Part shown: one piece after another, positions 1 through 10,794 of the stretch
How the letters are laid out: every line of letters starts with the position of its first letter
Position numbering within the stretch: the stretch's first letter is position 1
Assembly: GCA_000151295.1 (NCBI GenBank)
Contig: GG745333.1
Location: 1,113,543-1,162,041, forward strand
From: Allomyces macrogynus ATCC 38327
Taxonomy: Eukaryota > Blastocladiomycota > Blastocladiomycetes > Blastocladiales > Blastocladiaceae
Length of the DNA: 48,499 bases
Direction of reading: 5' to 3'
Position numbers and translations under genes: made by a program
Notes under the pieces: generated by a model
Database searches by the model: none
What the model saw: only the letters and a program-made list of their open reading frames with translations
What the model was told of the DNA's origin: nothing

Positions 1-900
1 GTGATTTCATCCCTTGCGAAGACAGGAGCGTCAGGCGTGTGTACGGCGGAGACGAGAGGGTGGTGCCGACGCACCGGATGCCGCGGACCCGGGTTCATGG
101 CGTCATGGATCGCCGACGACGAGCTGTGCTTGCGGCCAATCGATTGCGCGTTTTGCAGCATGGTGCGGGTTGGTAGTGGGGAGGGTTGCAAGTGGAGAGG
201 AATGAAGTGGGTCGAGATTGGCTGGGCAGGCCGGGCTGGTCCAGCGTCGAGAATTGGCGTCAAGGGGGCGGAGAGAGCTGCGATTGGCCAGAGTATTGGC
301 GCACCGAATGCGGGGAGTGGACGAAGTCTGGCGCGCGCAGGGAGGGGATTGTCGTCGGGTCGCGGCCACACGAGCATACGCCGTGGCAGGTTTGCAGCAA
401 GCTTGCAGCAAGGAGCTTGAGAAGAATTTGGTTTTGTTTGCCAGCGTATTGACTCTAGGTCAGTCCATGTCACCGTGAACTCAAGACCGTTCTGTCCTGC
501 TGCGCGGGGTTGGCATATCCGTGGCAAGGAGAGCATGAAGCGTGGTGGCATGACGAAAGTCGCGATAACCGCGCAGGCTGTCCATCACGGAAAAGATCGG
601 AGGGGGGACTCAAACAGGTTGAGCAACGAGCGAACTACGTGAGTACGCTGTCTATTCCACTTGCGCAACGATGCTGTATTTGCGCTCCATGCCTGCGCGT
701 CGCATTGCGCTAATGCTCGTCCGTCCGGCTTTTGCTTGCTCGTGGAGTGACGGGACAATGTGATAAGCATGCCGGACCAGAACGATGCACTTGGTGGGAA
801 GAAGCAGGGACCTGGATGTACTGGCAGTCCTATCACATCACTTTAAAATGAACTCCAAGATGACCGACCAACAGAGACAAGCAAGCAGGTGAATCAAATT
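1..900. other. Left-edge stretch without a supportable gene
   Basis: Several open frames of 60-140 codons occur on both strands here, but they overlap each other, are arginine/alanine/serine-rich as expected for random GC-rich DNA, and show no recognisable motif or convincing splice structure. I see nothing I can support. The left edge may cut through a gene whose body lies outside the window. Confidence 0.5.
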
Positions 901-914
901 AATAATTTACTCAA

Positions 915-1376
915 TCACCAAGCACGAATCCGCATAACCAACCGCTGTGCGCACCAGGCCATCCTGGACGACGATCCTGGACGACGGCGTCCTCTTCTCG
1001 GCCACGGCCGGCGCCTCCACCACCACCCCGACCGCGTCAGAGGTGCCGAACTCCTCAGCGGCGGGTGCAGCGGCGCACTGGTCACGTTGGCAATCGGCTT
1101 GATGATGGGCATGTCCTTTTCAACAGCGACAATCGGAAGCGGGTAGTGCTTGGGCAGTGGCAAAACAATGGCGCGCGCTTGCGGCCTCGCCTGGACCTTG
1201 GCGGGCAGCTCGACAGGAGCCGCGACGGGTGCCCAGGTAAACCACTCTTCGGCATCGAGCAAGCCGCCCATGTCAAGTGCCCTGTCAAGCAGGTCGAGCA
1301 CGGGTAGCGGCGCCAGCGGCGCAGCGGGCCCAACAAACCCGTAGTCGGCGGGCAAGCGCGGCATGGACGGCATCAA
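915..1376 (-). CDS. Possible C-terminal fragment of an unknown protein, frame-broken
   Basis: The minus strand carries a frame with protein-like composition (for example LLDAEEWFTWAPVAAPVELP) that turns arginine- and tryptophan-rich towards its end. In the neighbouring frame a better continuation is seen from about position 1065 down to a stop near 904 (EEFGTSDAVGVVVEAPAVAE and then a tail ending CLVIE). The two halves need a one-step frame change near 1065-1085, with no usable GT-AG intron between them, so this is either a sequencing or assembly error or a decayed gene. No family is recognised. It starts only about 25 bp from the beginning of the plus-strand frame at 1400, which is too close for two ordinary divergent genes. 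Confidence 0.3.
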   Translation of the reverse strand: MMPSMPRLPADYGFVGPAAPLAPLPVLDLLDRALDMGGLLDAEEWFTWAPVAAPVELPAKVQARPQARAIVLPLPKHYPLPIVAVEKDMPIIKPIANVTSAPLHPPLRSSAPLTRSGWWWRRRPWPRRGRRRPGSSSRMAWCAQRLVMRIRAW

Positions 1377-1399
1377 CGGCGGCGCGGCCGGAGCGGTGA

Positions 1400-2363
1400 C
1401 TTGATGCCCAGTCGCACAATTCTAGTGCTGTCGATTCCAGCACGCCGCCCAAGTGGACGGCCACGACTTTCTTCGAGCTGCACCCGTGGCTGTGCGGCCA
1501 ACTTTTGTACATGTTCCGGCAGTCCGACAACGACCTGGTCACGGATTCGGGCGCGCCCTCGCGTGTCGTCGTTTACGCGTCCCTTCGCGCGCCACCAGGG
1601 CATCAACTTGACATGGCCAGACATGGGCTTGTACGGTCATGAGAATCTGTTTGTTGGCCGCGAGCCTGTCACGCCCGAGGATCACATCAAGTCGTTCAAC
1701 CTGATGCGCGGCGCGTCGATCGCGACGCCGCTGCCAGCGCCCTTGCTCAGCCGCGCGACGCGGTTTCAGGTTGCGATGCTGCTGTCGCGCGATGGTGAGC
1801 GGCCACTCAAGCAGCGGCTGTACACGACGCTGTTGTTTCGCGACCGGCATTCTTGCTCAACCCCCACACCGCGTGAGCGGTCAGAGAAATTCGTGTTCAT
1901 GGTCAATCAAGTCGTGGGCGGCCTGGCTACAACAGGCTCTATCTCGTCGTCGTTTCTCGAGCGAACCAAGAATCGCCATTTCGATTTGCCGAGGACATCG
2001 GTTCTCAGCGATGAACAAGTTGTCGCCGGGAGAGATCGTGGGGCGCGAAATGGCACGCGTGACATTGGCATGGAAATGGTCGTGCAGTGGGTCTACGTGA
2101 CTACCACTGAGGAGGCCGGCGCGCGCGAGGTCCGGCGCGTCGACTTGCATTTGCAGTGCTTCGCGCTTCTCAAGATGGTCAAAGATCACTGCTACACCGA
2201 GTTTCCCGTGCGGTTTGACGAATATCACCACTGCAAGCACTTGCACGACCTGGAGGTGATTGTCAGCATGGTTCTTGAAGACTGGTGGTTCGGCGACGCG
2301 CAGCGGCACGGTCCATACGCTGAGAGCCTAGACAGTATCCGCGACGCGACGGAGCTGCTCTAA
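1400..2363 (+). pseudogene. Unknown protein, coding sequence split over frames
   Basis: From about 1420 one plus-strand frame reads convincingly (PPKWTATTFFELHPWLCGQL and onwards to about 1590). After that the signal moves one frame over (GINLTWPDMGLYGHENLFVG and beyond) and runs to a stop at 2361-2363. The last 100 residues are rich in H, Y and W (DHCYTEFPVRFDEYHHCKHL), unlike random sequence. A short stretch around 1925-2010 reads better in a third frame. With at least one and perhaps three frame changes and no splice sites that would explain them, it is a decaying gene or a poorly sequenced one. I do not recognise the family. Confidence 0.4.
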
Positions 2364-2933
2364 ATATTTTTGTCGAAGTTTGGGGTGGTTCCGGTTGCGT
2401 CGCAATCGCAGCCGTAGTCGGTCAGTGCGCTTGCCTCCGTGTATCGTTTCCAACACGTTGATTCTGTAATTTTGCGTTTTTTCTTGATTTGTTGATTTCT
2501 GGTTGAATGCATTTTGGGTCTTCATGCTTTTTCGAATCCAACTCCTTTCACCTGGCCGTGAACTTCCAACTTTCCTCATTTAGATCGAGTGTCAGTGTTG
2601 CCCATACGCAAAGCAAGCAACCGCTGACCACTCGTTCCCTATCCCTCGTTTTGCGATAAAGCTATGTCCATTGCCGTTGATGGATGTAACTGGTTTTCAA
2701 GTTTGGGTCTGCGATGCCAGAGCTGTTGATACATTCATAAAGTCGAGGATGAAGGTGGACTTCCGAATCATTTAGATCCTCTGCTGCGTGTCGGTCGGCC
2801 TTTGTTTTGAGAGACGGATTAATCGGTCCCGAGCGTGGCTGTGGAGGGCCCTGAAAAATGACGTTTGTTTTGAATGAATGAACGTACGACCAAATTTATC
2901 CCTTTGTCCTACCAAGTCCAGTCCCATTTATCG
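2364..2933. other. Intergenic, AT-richer spacer
   Basis: This stretch lies between the broken plus-strand frame and the 3' end of the minus-strand RA-PH gene. It is visibly AT-richer than its surroundings and has stops in all frames. It probably holds the 3' untranslated regions of two convergent transcripts. No repeat or RNA gene is seen. Confidence 0.5.
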
Positions 2934-5900
2934 TCACCCCAGTCTGCTACCCGACACGAACCCACCCGTCGGAGCGGCATATGACGCCGGCCGACCCGCG
3001 GCGGTCGCGTTTGACGCGGCTCTCGACACCGGGACCGCACTTGACGGTGGTACCGCAGGCGCGCTCGACGTCGTCACTGCCGACTCTGGCCCCGCCTCCG
3101 CTGCCGTGCCTCCCTCGTCCTCGAACAGCGCCGGATTCAAGTGCTTGTCGACGTGATTCTTGGCATTCCTGAGCGCGAGCACCCACTCCTTCATACTCGC
3201 CTGGTCCTCGGTGCAGAAAAAATGAATGTAGTTCGCTTCGAGCGGCTCGTCGTGAATGCCCAGCCGGTGCTGCGCCTTGACCGCAAAGCAGTACCGCGTC
3301 GGCGCGCGCTTACGTGGCGCGATCGGCGTGTAGACATCGTAGTGCGCGAGCGTGCAGAGGATCGTCGCGGGCTTGTCGGGCGCCGACCGCACGTAGAGCG
3401 TCGCCACGCCATCGGTCGAGTTGGCGGGACTCCCGCCAGGTACTTCCGTACCGGGCCGCAACTCGACGTACCGCTTCTTGAACTGGCCGCGCTTGGCTTC
3501 CCAGTGCAGCCAACCGGAGACGGGCGGGTAGAAAATCTTGAGCGCGTTGGGCGTCAAACTCGACTTGTACCCGTACCGCCGCAATAGCAGCGCGTTATCC
3601 GTATCGCGTTCCCAGGTGCGCAGCACGTCCGTGACCAACTCCCAATTCTTCAACGGCCGCTCGACACCCAAATCATGGAACAGCTCAAACAATGTCCACT
3701 GGTCGGCCTGGTTCTGGTCGAGATTCGCCTTTTGCACGACCCACTCGGTGACCAACTCGGCGGTCATGAGCGACGTGAGCATCAATGTCTTGGCCTGCGA
3801 CGTATCGCCAATGTAGATCTTGGCGGCCACGCGCTGCACGCGCGCTTGTGCGAGTTTCTCGAGCGCCAAGGCGACGCGCGGGTCCGACGGATTGATGCCC
3901 ATGCTCTGCAGAAGCTCGCGCTGCTTTTTCTCCTCGGCGCGCTGCGCACGCTCAAACTTGTCCTCGGCTTTGGACAGGTTCGGACTGCTCATCGACAACT
4001 TGCCGAGCGTAGACGCCGCACAGGACTTGTCTGCGGGCGCTGCTTGAGCCGCTAGTGCTGGGACAGTCACAGGTACCGCAGGCATTGGCGCCACCGACGG
4101 CGGCACCACGACCGACGGCGGCACCACGACCGGCGCGCGATCCGCGAGCACCTCGTTCTGGCTCGGCAACAGCGGCATCGACGGCGCCGCCAACGCTCCA
4201 GGTGTCGGGCACCGGGACCCGTCGCGCATCGACGCGGCCGACGCCGACCGGTGCCGCAAAAGTGTCGCGAGCTGGCCCGCGGCCTCGCCTCGCACAAACA
4301 GAGATTCGAGGTCCGCGGCCAGCGTGTTGATCGTATCAATCACATCAATTTCCTCAAATACGACCGTGTGTGCCTTGGGCGCCATGGGTTTCAGCTGGTC
4401 GGTGCTGCCGAGCACGTCTTCGCTCACGAGGTGGTTGATGCTTCCGCCGAAATGCGCAAGACTCGCGACGCTCGTCGTGCGGTCGGTCGGGCCGTTGTTA
4501 GAGCGCGTCAGGGTGTCGGACGCGCCAGTCGATGCGGACCGGCGCATGTCCGAGTAGGCTGTTGGTGAGCGTGCGGGGGCTGGGGACGGGTGCGACACCG
4601 CGGTGGGACTGCCGCCGCTGCCGTCGAGATCACCCACTAGCTCATCGAGCATTTGCGTGATCGAGATCGACGTTGATACACGGAGGTCCAGGGGGTGGGG
4701 GTGCGCGTGCTGCGCCGATGGCGGAGTGGGCGGCAAGGTCGGTGGCGGTGGGAGCGGGATGGCGGGGAAGGAGCCAGGTGCAGCTGGGGTCATGGCGGTC
4801 GCCGTCGGCGGGAACGCGGTGCTGGTTGCCGAAATCGTCGACCGGCGTTCGGGCGCACCAGCGAGTTCGTGCAGCGACGGGCGCCGCTGGCCAGTACCAG
4901 GTGCCGGCGGGAGGTCGAGTTGTCCGCTTCTGGCCAACAAGGACGACCGGCGCGGCGGTGCGCCAGCGAGTTCGTGCAGCTGAGGCCGCCAGCCGTTTTG
5001 TGCGACCGCGGTCGGCGCTGCGATCGGGTCCGCAGCAGCGGGTCCCGAGATCGCGGTCGGTGAAGGCAGCAGAACGGGCACAGCAGTCCTCGGCAACGAG
5101 GGCGGGAGCGGCGACGGAATCGGTGGCGGTTTCGACGGCGGCCCCGCCGACCGGCTCGCAGTCGAATGCGCCGGCGATAAGGGGTCTCTGTCCAAATCAG
5201 GTTCAGCGTCAATCCGCTCCATGTGCAGTACCGGATGCGACAACAGTCTCCGCATCGTGTTGGCAGGCAGCGTGACCGGCGCGTGTGCTGGCCGCGACCA
5301 CGGTGCCTGGCCGGGATTTGAACCCATTCTTGTCGGCGACAGCGGAGAACCCCCACGGCTCGTCCACTTGGTCGCGCTCACCGCGAGCGCGGCCGAGGCC
5401 GCGTCCACAAACCGTTCCTGCGATTGTTCCTCTTCCACCGTATCCGTTGACCCCGGGCCCGAGTGCGGCAACGACGACGGTGTTGCTGGCTCAAACAGCG
5501 ACGTCATCGACCTGACCTTGGACGCGGGCATATCGGCGAGCATCGGCATACTGCGCGAGTTGGCGCTGTTGCTGTTGCTACTGCCCGACCGCTCGTGTAC
5601 GCTGCGCGCGAGCGGCGTTGGCGCGGCGGGTGCTGCAGCAGCGACCGACGTCATCGACTGGTGGTGGTGGTGCTTGCCGAGTCCCGAGCGCACGTCGGCA
5701 GACGCCGTAGGCCGTTCTGCCCGCACGGGAGTACGAGCCCCGCTCGGTGGCGTGCGGACCCCGCGTGGGGCCACGGACGGCCCATTCACGGCGGCGTTGG
5801 GCGCATCGAACCGCGCGCGCAGCGCCGAGACTTTTTTGATCGCGGCGACTTGCTCGATCCGGTCAATGATAGGACTGCCCTGCTGGTTCTGCTCGTCGTC

Positions 5901-6598
5901 GGCGTCCGGCTGGACCGGGGCCACGGCAAAAGGCGTGGGGGGAAGCGACATCTGCGTCGGGCTCGGAACGCGGAATCCGCCGCGCGTTGGACTCGACGGT
6001 GCAGTCGAGGTCGTCGTCGAGTCAGTCGCCGTCGGGGAAACGGTCGCGAGCGGTGGTAGCGGTTGCGCCAACGCACGATCGAGTGGCAGGACGTCGTAGA
6101 GCAACGGTTTGGCCGGTGGCGGTGCGTGATTCGCGGCGAGCGCCGACGTCAGCGACAATTTGCGCTCGCGCGAGATGGGCGATAGTGGGCTCGAGCCGGT
6201 GCTGCTCGCAGAGTGCGCGCCGGTGGCGGGCGGGCTGGGATGCGCGTCGTGGACGTCGACGTGCAGGTGCAGGTCGATGATAGACGCTCCTGTTCCGTGG
6301 CTGCCCTGGTATCCGGTGGGGAAAGGTGCGGGTGAGCTTGCGGATGCGCAGATCACGAAAAGAGAGCCGAACGAGAGCGCACCGGCTCACTCGCATTGTC
6401 CCGTCGGAGCGATAGAGGTAGGAGAGCGCGCGGGTCGATGGCGGGCGGGTCGGACGTGCGCGCGGCGTTTGGCGGGTCGTTAACATGGTCGATCGGCGAC
6501 AAGGACGCGGCAGGGGGCGCTGTTGGCGCTTCGGGTTCCTTTGAAATGGCGTCGAGCTCGGCCAAAAGGCGATCGAAATCGATTTGCTTGGCTGACAT
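2934..6598 (-). CDS. RA-PH domain adaptor, MIG-10/RIAM/lamellipodin-like
   Basis: Predicted as two exons, 6598-6383 and 6305-2934, joined across a 77-bp intron (donor GTGCGC, acceptor ACCAG, phase 0), giving about 1,195 residues. The N-terminus (KQIDFDRLLAELDAISKE) is a short amphipathic helix of the kind found at the start of RIAM and lamellipodin. A disordered P/S/T-rich segment of about 800 residues follows, then a Ras-association domain (about 897-985, starting AKIYIGDTSQAKTLMLTSLM) and directly a PH domain (about 998-1120, VSGWLHWEAKRGQFKKRYVE to the helix with EWVLALRNAKN). The tandem RA-PH order is the family hallmark. In animals such proteins link Ras/Rap GTPases and phosphoinositides to actin; a role at the cell cortex here is inference. 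The family call is firm for RA-PH; orthology to RIAM is less certain. Confidence 0.8.
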
Positions 6599-7700
6599 TA
6601 TGCACAGAGGCAGTGGTGAGACGAGGGACGGGGCAGCGCGCGGCAGGGTGTGCCGCTGGGCGTGCGGTCAAGTGCCCAGGTGCAAGATAGCTCGGTGTTT
6701 GGTGGACGTGGCAGGGTTGGCGTTGAGCCCGCCAGGCGATGACGGGCGAGGGTCGGTGAGCAACGCGACGGATGCGGCTGGCGCGCGGACTGCGGCAGGT
6801 GGCGAGCAAATCTGGCGAGACTAATCACATCAATATCGAGTGATTTGGGCGTTTTCTGCCACGGCACCGCCAACGCAGCCGATGTCGGCGCGAAAATGCT
6901 TGTCCCTCACTTGAAGTGGGAGACAAAACAGGATCACGCATCTGGCTGGTGGAAGCACGTGTCCTGGCCGCAATGCCGCAGCGCCCAAGCAAACGGCGCC
7001 CGCTGCCGCCGGCCAGCTCGTCCTCACGCTGGACCCACAACCGCCGCGACCAACCACTGCAGCGCGCGCGATTCTACCCGCGCCGACGTGCCACTTGCCG
7101 CACTCTCCCCGCGCCCGCCGTGCCGTGCCCGCGTCGCGCCGTTCAGAGGCTCGATCGCACGACTTGCGACTCGTGCTAGACCGTGCCGTTGCGCCGTGGG
7201 ACCGCGACCGCCAAGTTCGAATCTCAGCGCCAAGGCGCGTCGACTCCAGCTGAGCTGATCGTCAAGAGGAGCGTTTGCGACCTCGACCTCGGCCCTCACG
7301 CTGCGCGTCCATGGCTCAGGTATGCGACCGATCACACGCACGAAACGTGTGCCGTGCTTGTGACGGATCCGCCGGCCGGCCTGCCGGCCCCACGACGCGT
7401 CGCTCGCGTTTCTATGCGTCGGATCCACCTCGCTCGTCTGTTGTACCCATACCGCGCTCACCATGCACCCGGTCTTGCGCCATCTAGCCCAAAAAGAAAC
7501 CGGCCACGGCCCCAGCCGCCACAGTCGCGTCTGCCACGCCGAATCAACCTCCTACGACAAGCGACGCTGGCCCACCCGTGATCCCAAATTCGCCCGTGAG
7601 CCGCGCCGTGCAACCCAAGGACGTCAATGTACGATTCTGGTCCGGCACCAATGGCGACAGCTCGTGGATCACGCGCCTGTCTGCACCCCACCCGTTTGAT
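6599..7700. promoter_or_regulatory. Intergenic region between divergent genes
   Basis: About 1.1 kb separates the start codon of the minus-strand RA-PH gene from the first supported exon of the plus-strand coiled-coil gene, so it should contain both promoters. Frames here are short and low-complexity. Between about 7490 and 7626 a plus-strand frame reads protein-like (ending VQPKDVN before a GTACGA donor) and may be an upstream exon of the next gene. No TATA box or named operator is recognisable. Confidence 0.4.
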
Positions 7701-7767
7701 CATCTTTAACCACCCGAGTTGATCTGCCCATTTTCTCTGCTTCTAGGACCTGACGACCCTCGACGAA

Positions 7768-10056
7768 ATGATCCCGTCGACGGCCTCATCCGCGACCGCC
7801 GAGTCCCGCGACCCGGCGCACGTGGCCGCGGCCGTGGCCCCGCTGCGACGCGAGATCCAGGCGCTGTCCGTGACCCTGGCCATGACACGCAAGGCCGCGC
7901 GCCGTCTGCTCGATCTTGGGCAGCAGCTCGAGATCGACAAGGCCGAGTCGGACCGCGCGCTCGCCGCAACGTCGCACGCCAACGACCTGCTAACGGCCGA
8001 AGTCGTGGTCCTGCGCAAGGATGTGGCTGACTGTAAAGCCACGCTCGGGTCGCTGCGCAAGGAACTCGAACTGTGTCGCGACGAACTCACGCGCCGCCGG
8101 AAAATGGAGGCCGACTTTGTCACGCTGCGCGCCAAGTTCCTGACCGATATGGGCGCCATGGAGGGCGAGTCGGCCAAGATGCGCGACCAGCTGGCGAGAG
8201 TGAAGGCCGAAAACGCGAGACTCGCACCGGCGCTCGAGGCCGCGCAGAAAAAGGTCGCCAAGCTCGAGCAGGAACTGACGACGGCGCGGCAGCAGGCGAT
8301 TGCGCACGACCAGGCGCGCGCCAAGGCCGAGGCCTCGCTCGCGCAGTACCAGCAGCAGCTGCAAAAGTTGCAGCAGCAGCAACAGCAGTACCTGCAGCAG
8401 GTCGAAAAGCAGCGGCAGCAGCAGCAGCAGCAGGCCGCCACGTCGACCGCGGCTCGCGCGGCCGTCAATGCCGCGCTCCCGCCGCCGCCGCCGCCACCGC
8501 CGCCACCTCCGCTCACGCAGTTCCAGGGCCAGGCCAAGATCATGCGCAAGCCCGGATCGCACGCGCCCTTGAACCCACTGCGCAATATGAGCACCGAGTT
8601 TTCCGAAACCGGGTTGCTCGCTGACGACAACGACTTGGTGCCGGCGTCCGTGCCCACCGCGTTGGCGGGAACGCCCGTCCCGCCGGCGCCGCCCATGTCG
8701 CCCACGAAGGCGACTGCCGTGCCGGCCAAGTCGCCTGCGACCGCGAAATCGCCCGCTACGGCGAAATCGCCGGCGTCAGCGACGAAAGCGCCCGCTGCTG
8801 CTGCCGCTCGCTCTGCGGCCCCGGCTGCGACCGCTGCTCCAGCAACGGCTGCGCGACCCGCGTCCCCCGCCAAGTCAGCCGCACCGTCAACCAATGGCAC
8901 GCGTGCTGCCCCTGCGACTCACGTGCCGGCTCCTGCCGCTGCAGCTGCCTCCACCCCGAACGGGAAATCAGCCGGTCCTGGGCCGCACTACGATGATCAC
9001 GACGAGGACGAGGACGGTGACGATGATGGGGAAGAGTACGACGACGGTGACGATGTGCCTTCGCTCGATCCCGCCGGCACGACGCCTGCCCAGTCCGCCG
9101 TCGCTGCGCCGCCCGCCGCGGACGGGACCGTCACGGCCGAGCCCAAGTCGTACAATGAGCTCGCGCGCGATTTCCTGCGGTGCCTGGAGCTCAAGGACTA
9201 TGCGGGCTTCTGCTCGAACGTCATGCACCTCGCGCAGTTTTCACAAGCGCAGAGCGTCAATGACTGGAACGCCCTCGCCATGGGCGCACTCTGGTTGATT
9301 GGGCTCGCGGCCGAGAACCATCCGAGTACGTGCACCGTGGCACCGCGCGCGATTCAATCGACCCCGGATCAAGCACAACGCTAACCCCTGCTTATACCCT
9401 CCTCCACCCACGCAGACACGGCCGTGCAGGGCGTCATCGACTCGCTCCCACAAGTGCGCGACAAGCACGACTGGGTGCGCAAAGTCGCGCAACTGAGCAC
9501 GCACGCGGGCCAGTACGCCGTACGCGATTTCTACGCGACGCTCGAGGACATTATGCAGTCGACCATGGTCAAGCAAGTCTCGCCGCTGCGCGATATCCTC
9601 AATGCCCTGCGCATCCTGCAACGCATTCGTTTCCTCAACAACTTTATCGCGCACGATAACCGGTACAAGCGGTCAAACCAAGTATCGCTGCGCATGGCCG
9701 TCTTCAAGACGGATTTCCGCGACGTCGCACAGTTGCGCCAGTGGCTCGAGCGCGAACTCGAGCCGGCGTCCGCGAACCCGGTCGTTCCGGCGCCTGCGGC
9801 GTCGGCGGCTGCGCCTGTTGCGAGTGCGGATGGGACCACGGCTGCGGCCACGACCGCGGCGGCTGCACCGGCGCCCGTTAGTTCTGGTGTGCTCACGCTC
9901 ACGCAAGGTGGGAAGAACTTTGCCGAGGCGCGGTTCGTCAAGCAAAAACTGACGGAAAAGCTGCGCGGCGCCGAGAACACGTACAAGAAGGCGCTTGAGT
10001 CGCTCACGCTCGCACGCCCGCCGGCGACGCCGGGCGAGCACCTGCGCCGGCATTGA
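7768..10056 (+). CDS. Coiled-coil, poly-Q/poly-P protein with a helical C-terminal domain
   Basis: Exons 7768-9325 and 9416-10056 are joined by a 90-bp phase-1 intron (donor GTACGT, branch-like GCTAAC, acceptor CGCAG), giving 732 residues from the ATG at 7768. Residues about 25-225 form a heptad-rich coiled coil ending in Q-rich runs; a run of twelve prolines follows. A low-complexity A/S/P/K segment contains repeated AKSPAT units, then a D/E-rich patch (about 410-430). The most conserved-looking part is a helical region of about 180 residues starting near SYNELARDFLRCLELKDYAG and crossing the intron. In-frame sequence continues upstream of the ATG to a good acceptor (CTTCTAG before 7745), so a further 5' exon is likely. 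The layout suggests a cytoskeletal scaffold, but no family is recognised. Confidence 0.7.
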
Positions 10057-10092
10057 CTTGGTGCACGAACGTGCGCGACACGCGGTTGGTCG

Positions 10093-10608
10093 GTGGAGAC
10101 GATAAAAAGTTGTCGGATGCCGCCCGTTGGTTGGATTCGGGTGGATGGTGGATCGGCGCGTCCAAGTCTTGCGGCGCGCTGGTTGGAGGAGGAGAAATCG
10201 GAAATTCGTTCTGGGCCTCGTGTCGCGTGTACTTCTCAATTTGGCTCGAGGGTCATTGTTCTGTCAGAATGCGGTCCTTGGTGCAAGGAGCGACTCAAAG
10301 CGATCCACCATGCCGCCGAACGCAACCGCTTGGCGTTGTTGAGAGCACACTTCCGTGAGTCGAGCAAAACGTCGCATCAAACGCCCTGATTCGCCTATTT
10401 CATCGCCGAGCAAGGTCCTGAAGCGGTCCGCGTGCCAGACAACGTTTATGCAGACAACGTTTATGCAGGGCCATTCAAGTCGATCGGCACTGTTTTCCAG
10501 GATCTGCCAGTCATCGACAAACCTACCCACGGCGCCGAGTTTTCTGTTGCCACGGGGTCTCGTCATGGTTCAAGTGCGGAACATGTACCGCTGGTGACCC
10601 TGGGATAA
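10093..10608 (+). CDS. Candidate small two-exon gene, unknown function
   Basis: Exons 10093-10354 and 10415-10608 are joined by a 60-bp intron with a perfect GTGAGT donor and a CAAG acceptor, both in phase 1, giving 151 residues. Exon 1 ends in a charged helix-like stretch (CKERLKAIHHAAERNRLALL); exon 2 starts RPEAVRVPDNVYADNVYAGP and ends VPLVTLG. The first 30 codons look less coding-like than the rest, so the true start may be later or in a missing exon. Exon 2 carries an exact 15-bp tandem duplication that stays in frame. The 3' end overlaps one arm of an inverted repeat. It could instead be a relic of a larger gene or transposon. Confidence 0.4.
10436..10465 (+). repeat. 15-bp direct tandem duplication
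   Basis: The unit CAGACAACGTTTATG occurs twice, back to back and without mismatch. It lies in frame inside exon 2 of the small candidate gene and duplicates five residues (DNVYA). Confidence 0.9.
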
Positions 10609-10728
10609 GCGGATTTAGAAAGGCCTTGCCCCTGGCCGTTGTGGGCACTGACGTGTTCGCTCAAGCCACTGCGCGGCGCAGCAGCCGCTCAGGAGCAAGG
10701 CCTTTCTATATCCCAGGGTCACCAACGG
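10588..10728. repeat. Inverted repeat with about 35-bp arms
   Basis: The segment TGGTGACCCTGGGATA in 10592-10607 is matched in reverse complement by TATCCCAGGGTCACCA near 10710-10725, and AGAAAGGCCTTGC around 10617-10629 is matched by GCAAGGCCTTTCT at 10694-10706. The left arm carries about eight extra bases between the two blocks. Arms are separated by about 63 bp. A foldback element (MITE-like remnant) or an RNA hairpin is possible; no flanking target-site duplication is obvious. Confidence 0.75.
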
Positions 10729-10794
10729 TACGTGACTTCATGGACTGCGAAGATAAATCCGTCCCGTCGCCAAGTCTCCCCACCCGTCCTCCAC

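Noticed and set aside
5300..5345. Minus-strand GGGTTCAAATCCC, which looks like the T arm of a tRNA
   Set aside because: It lies inside the long coding exon of the RA-PH protein, and no acceptor stem, D arm or anticodon arm can be fitted upstream.
8708..8790. CRISPR-like or satellite array
   Set aside because: The repeats are in-frame AKSPAT codons of a low-complexity protein segment, without spacers.
7743..8900. A 385-codon minus-strand frame rich in Ala, Ser and Cys
   Set aside because: It is antisense to the coiled-coil gene; its poly-Gly and Cys runs are the complements of the poly-Pro and poly-Gln tracts.
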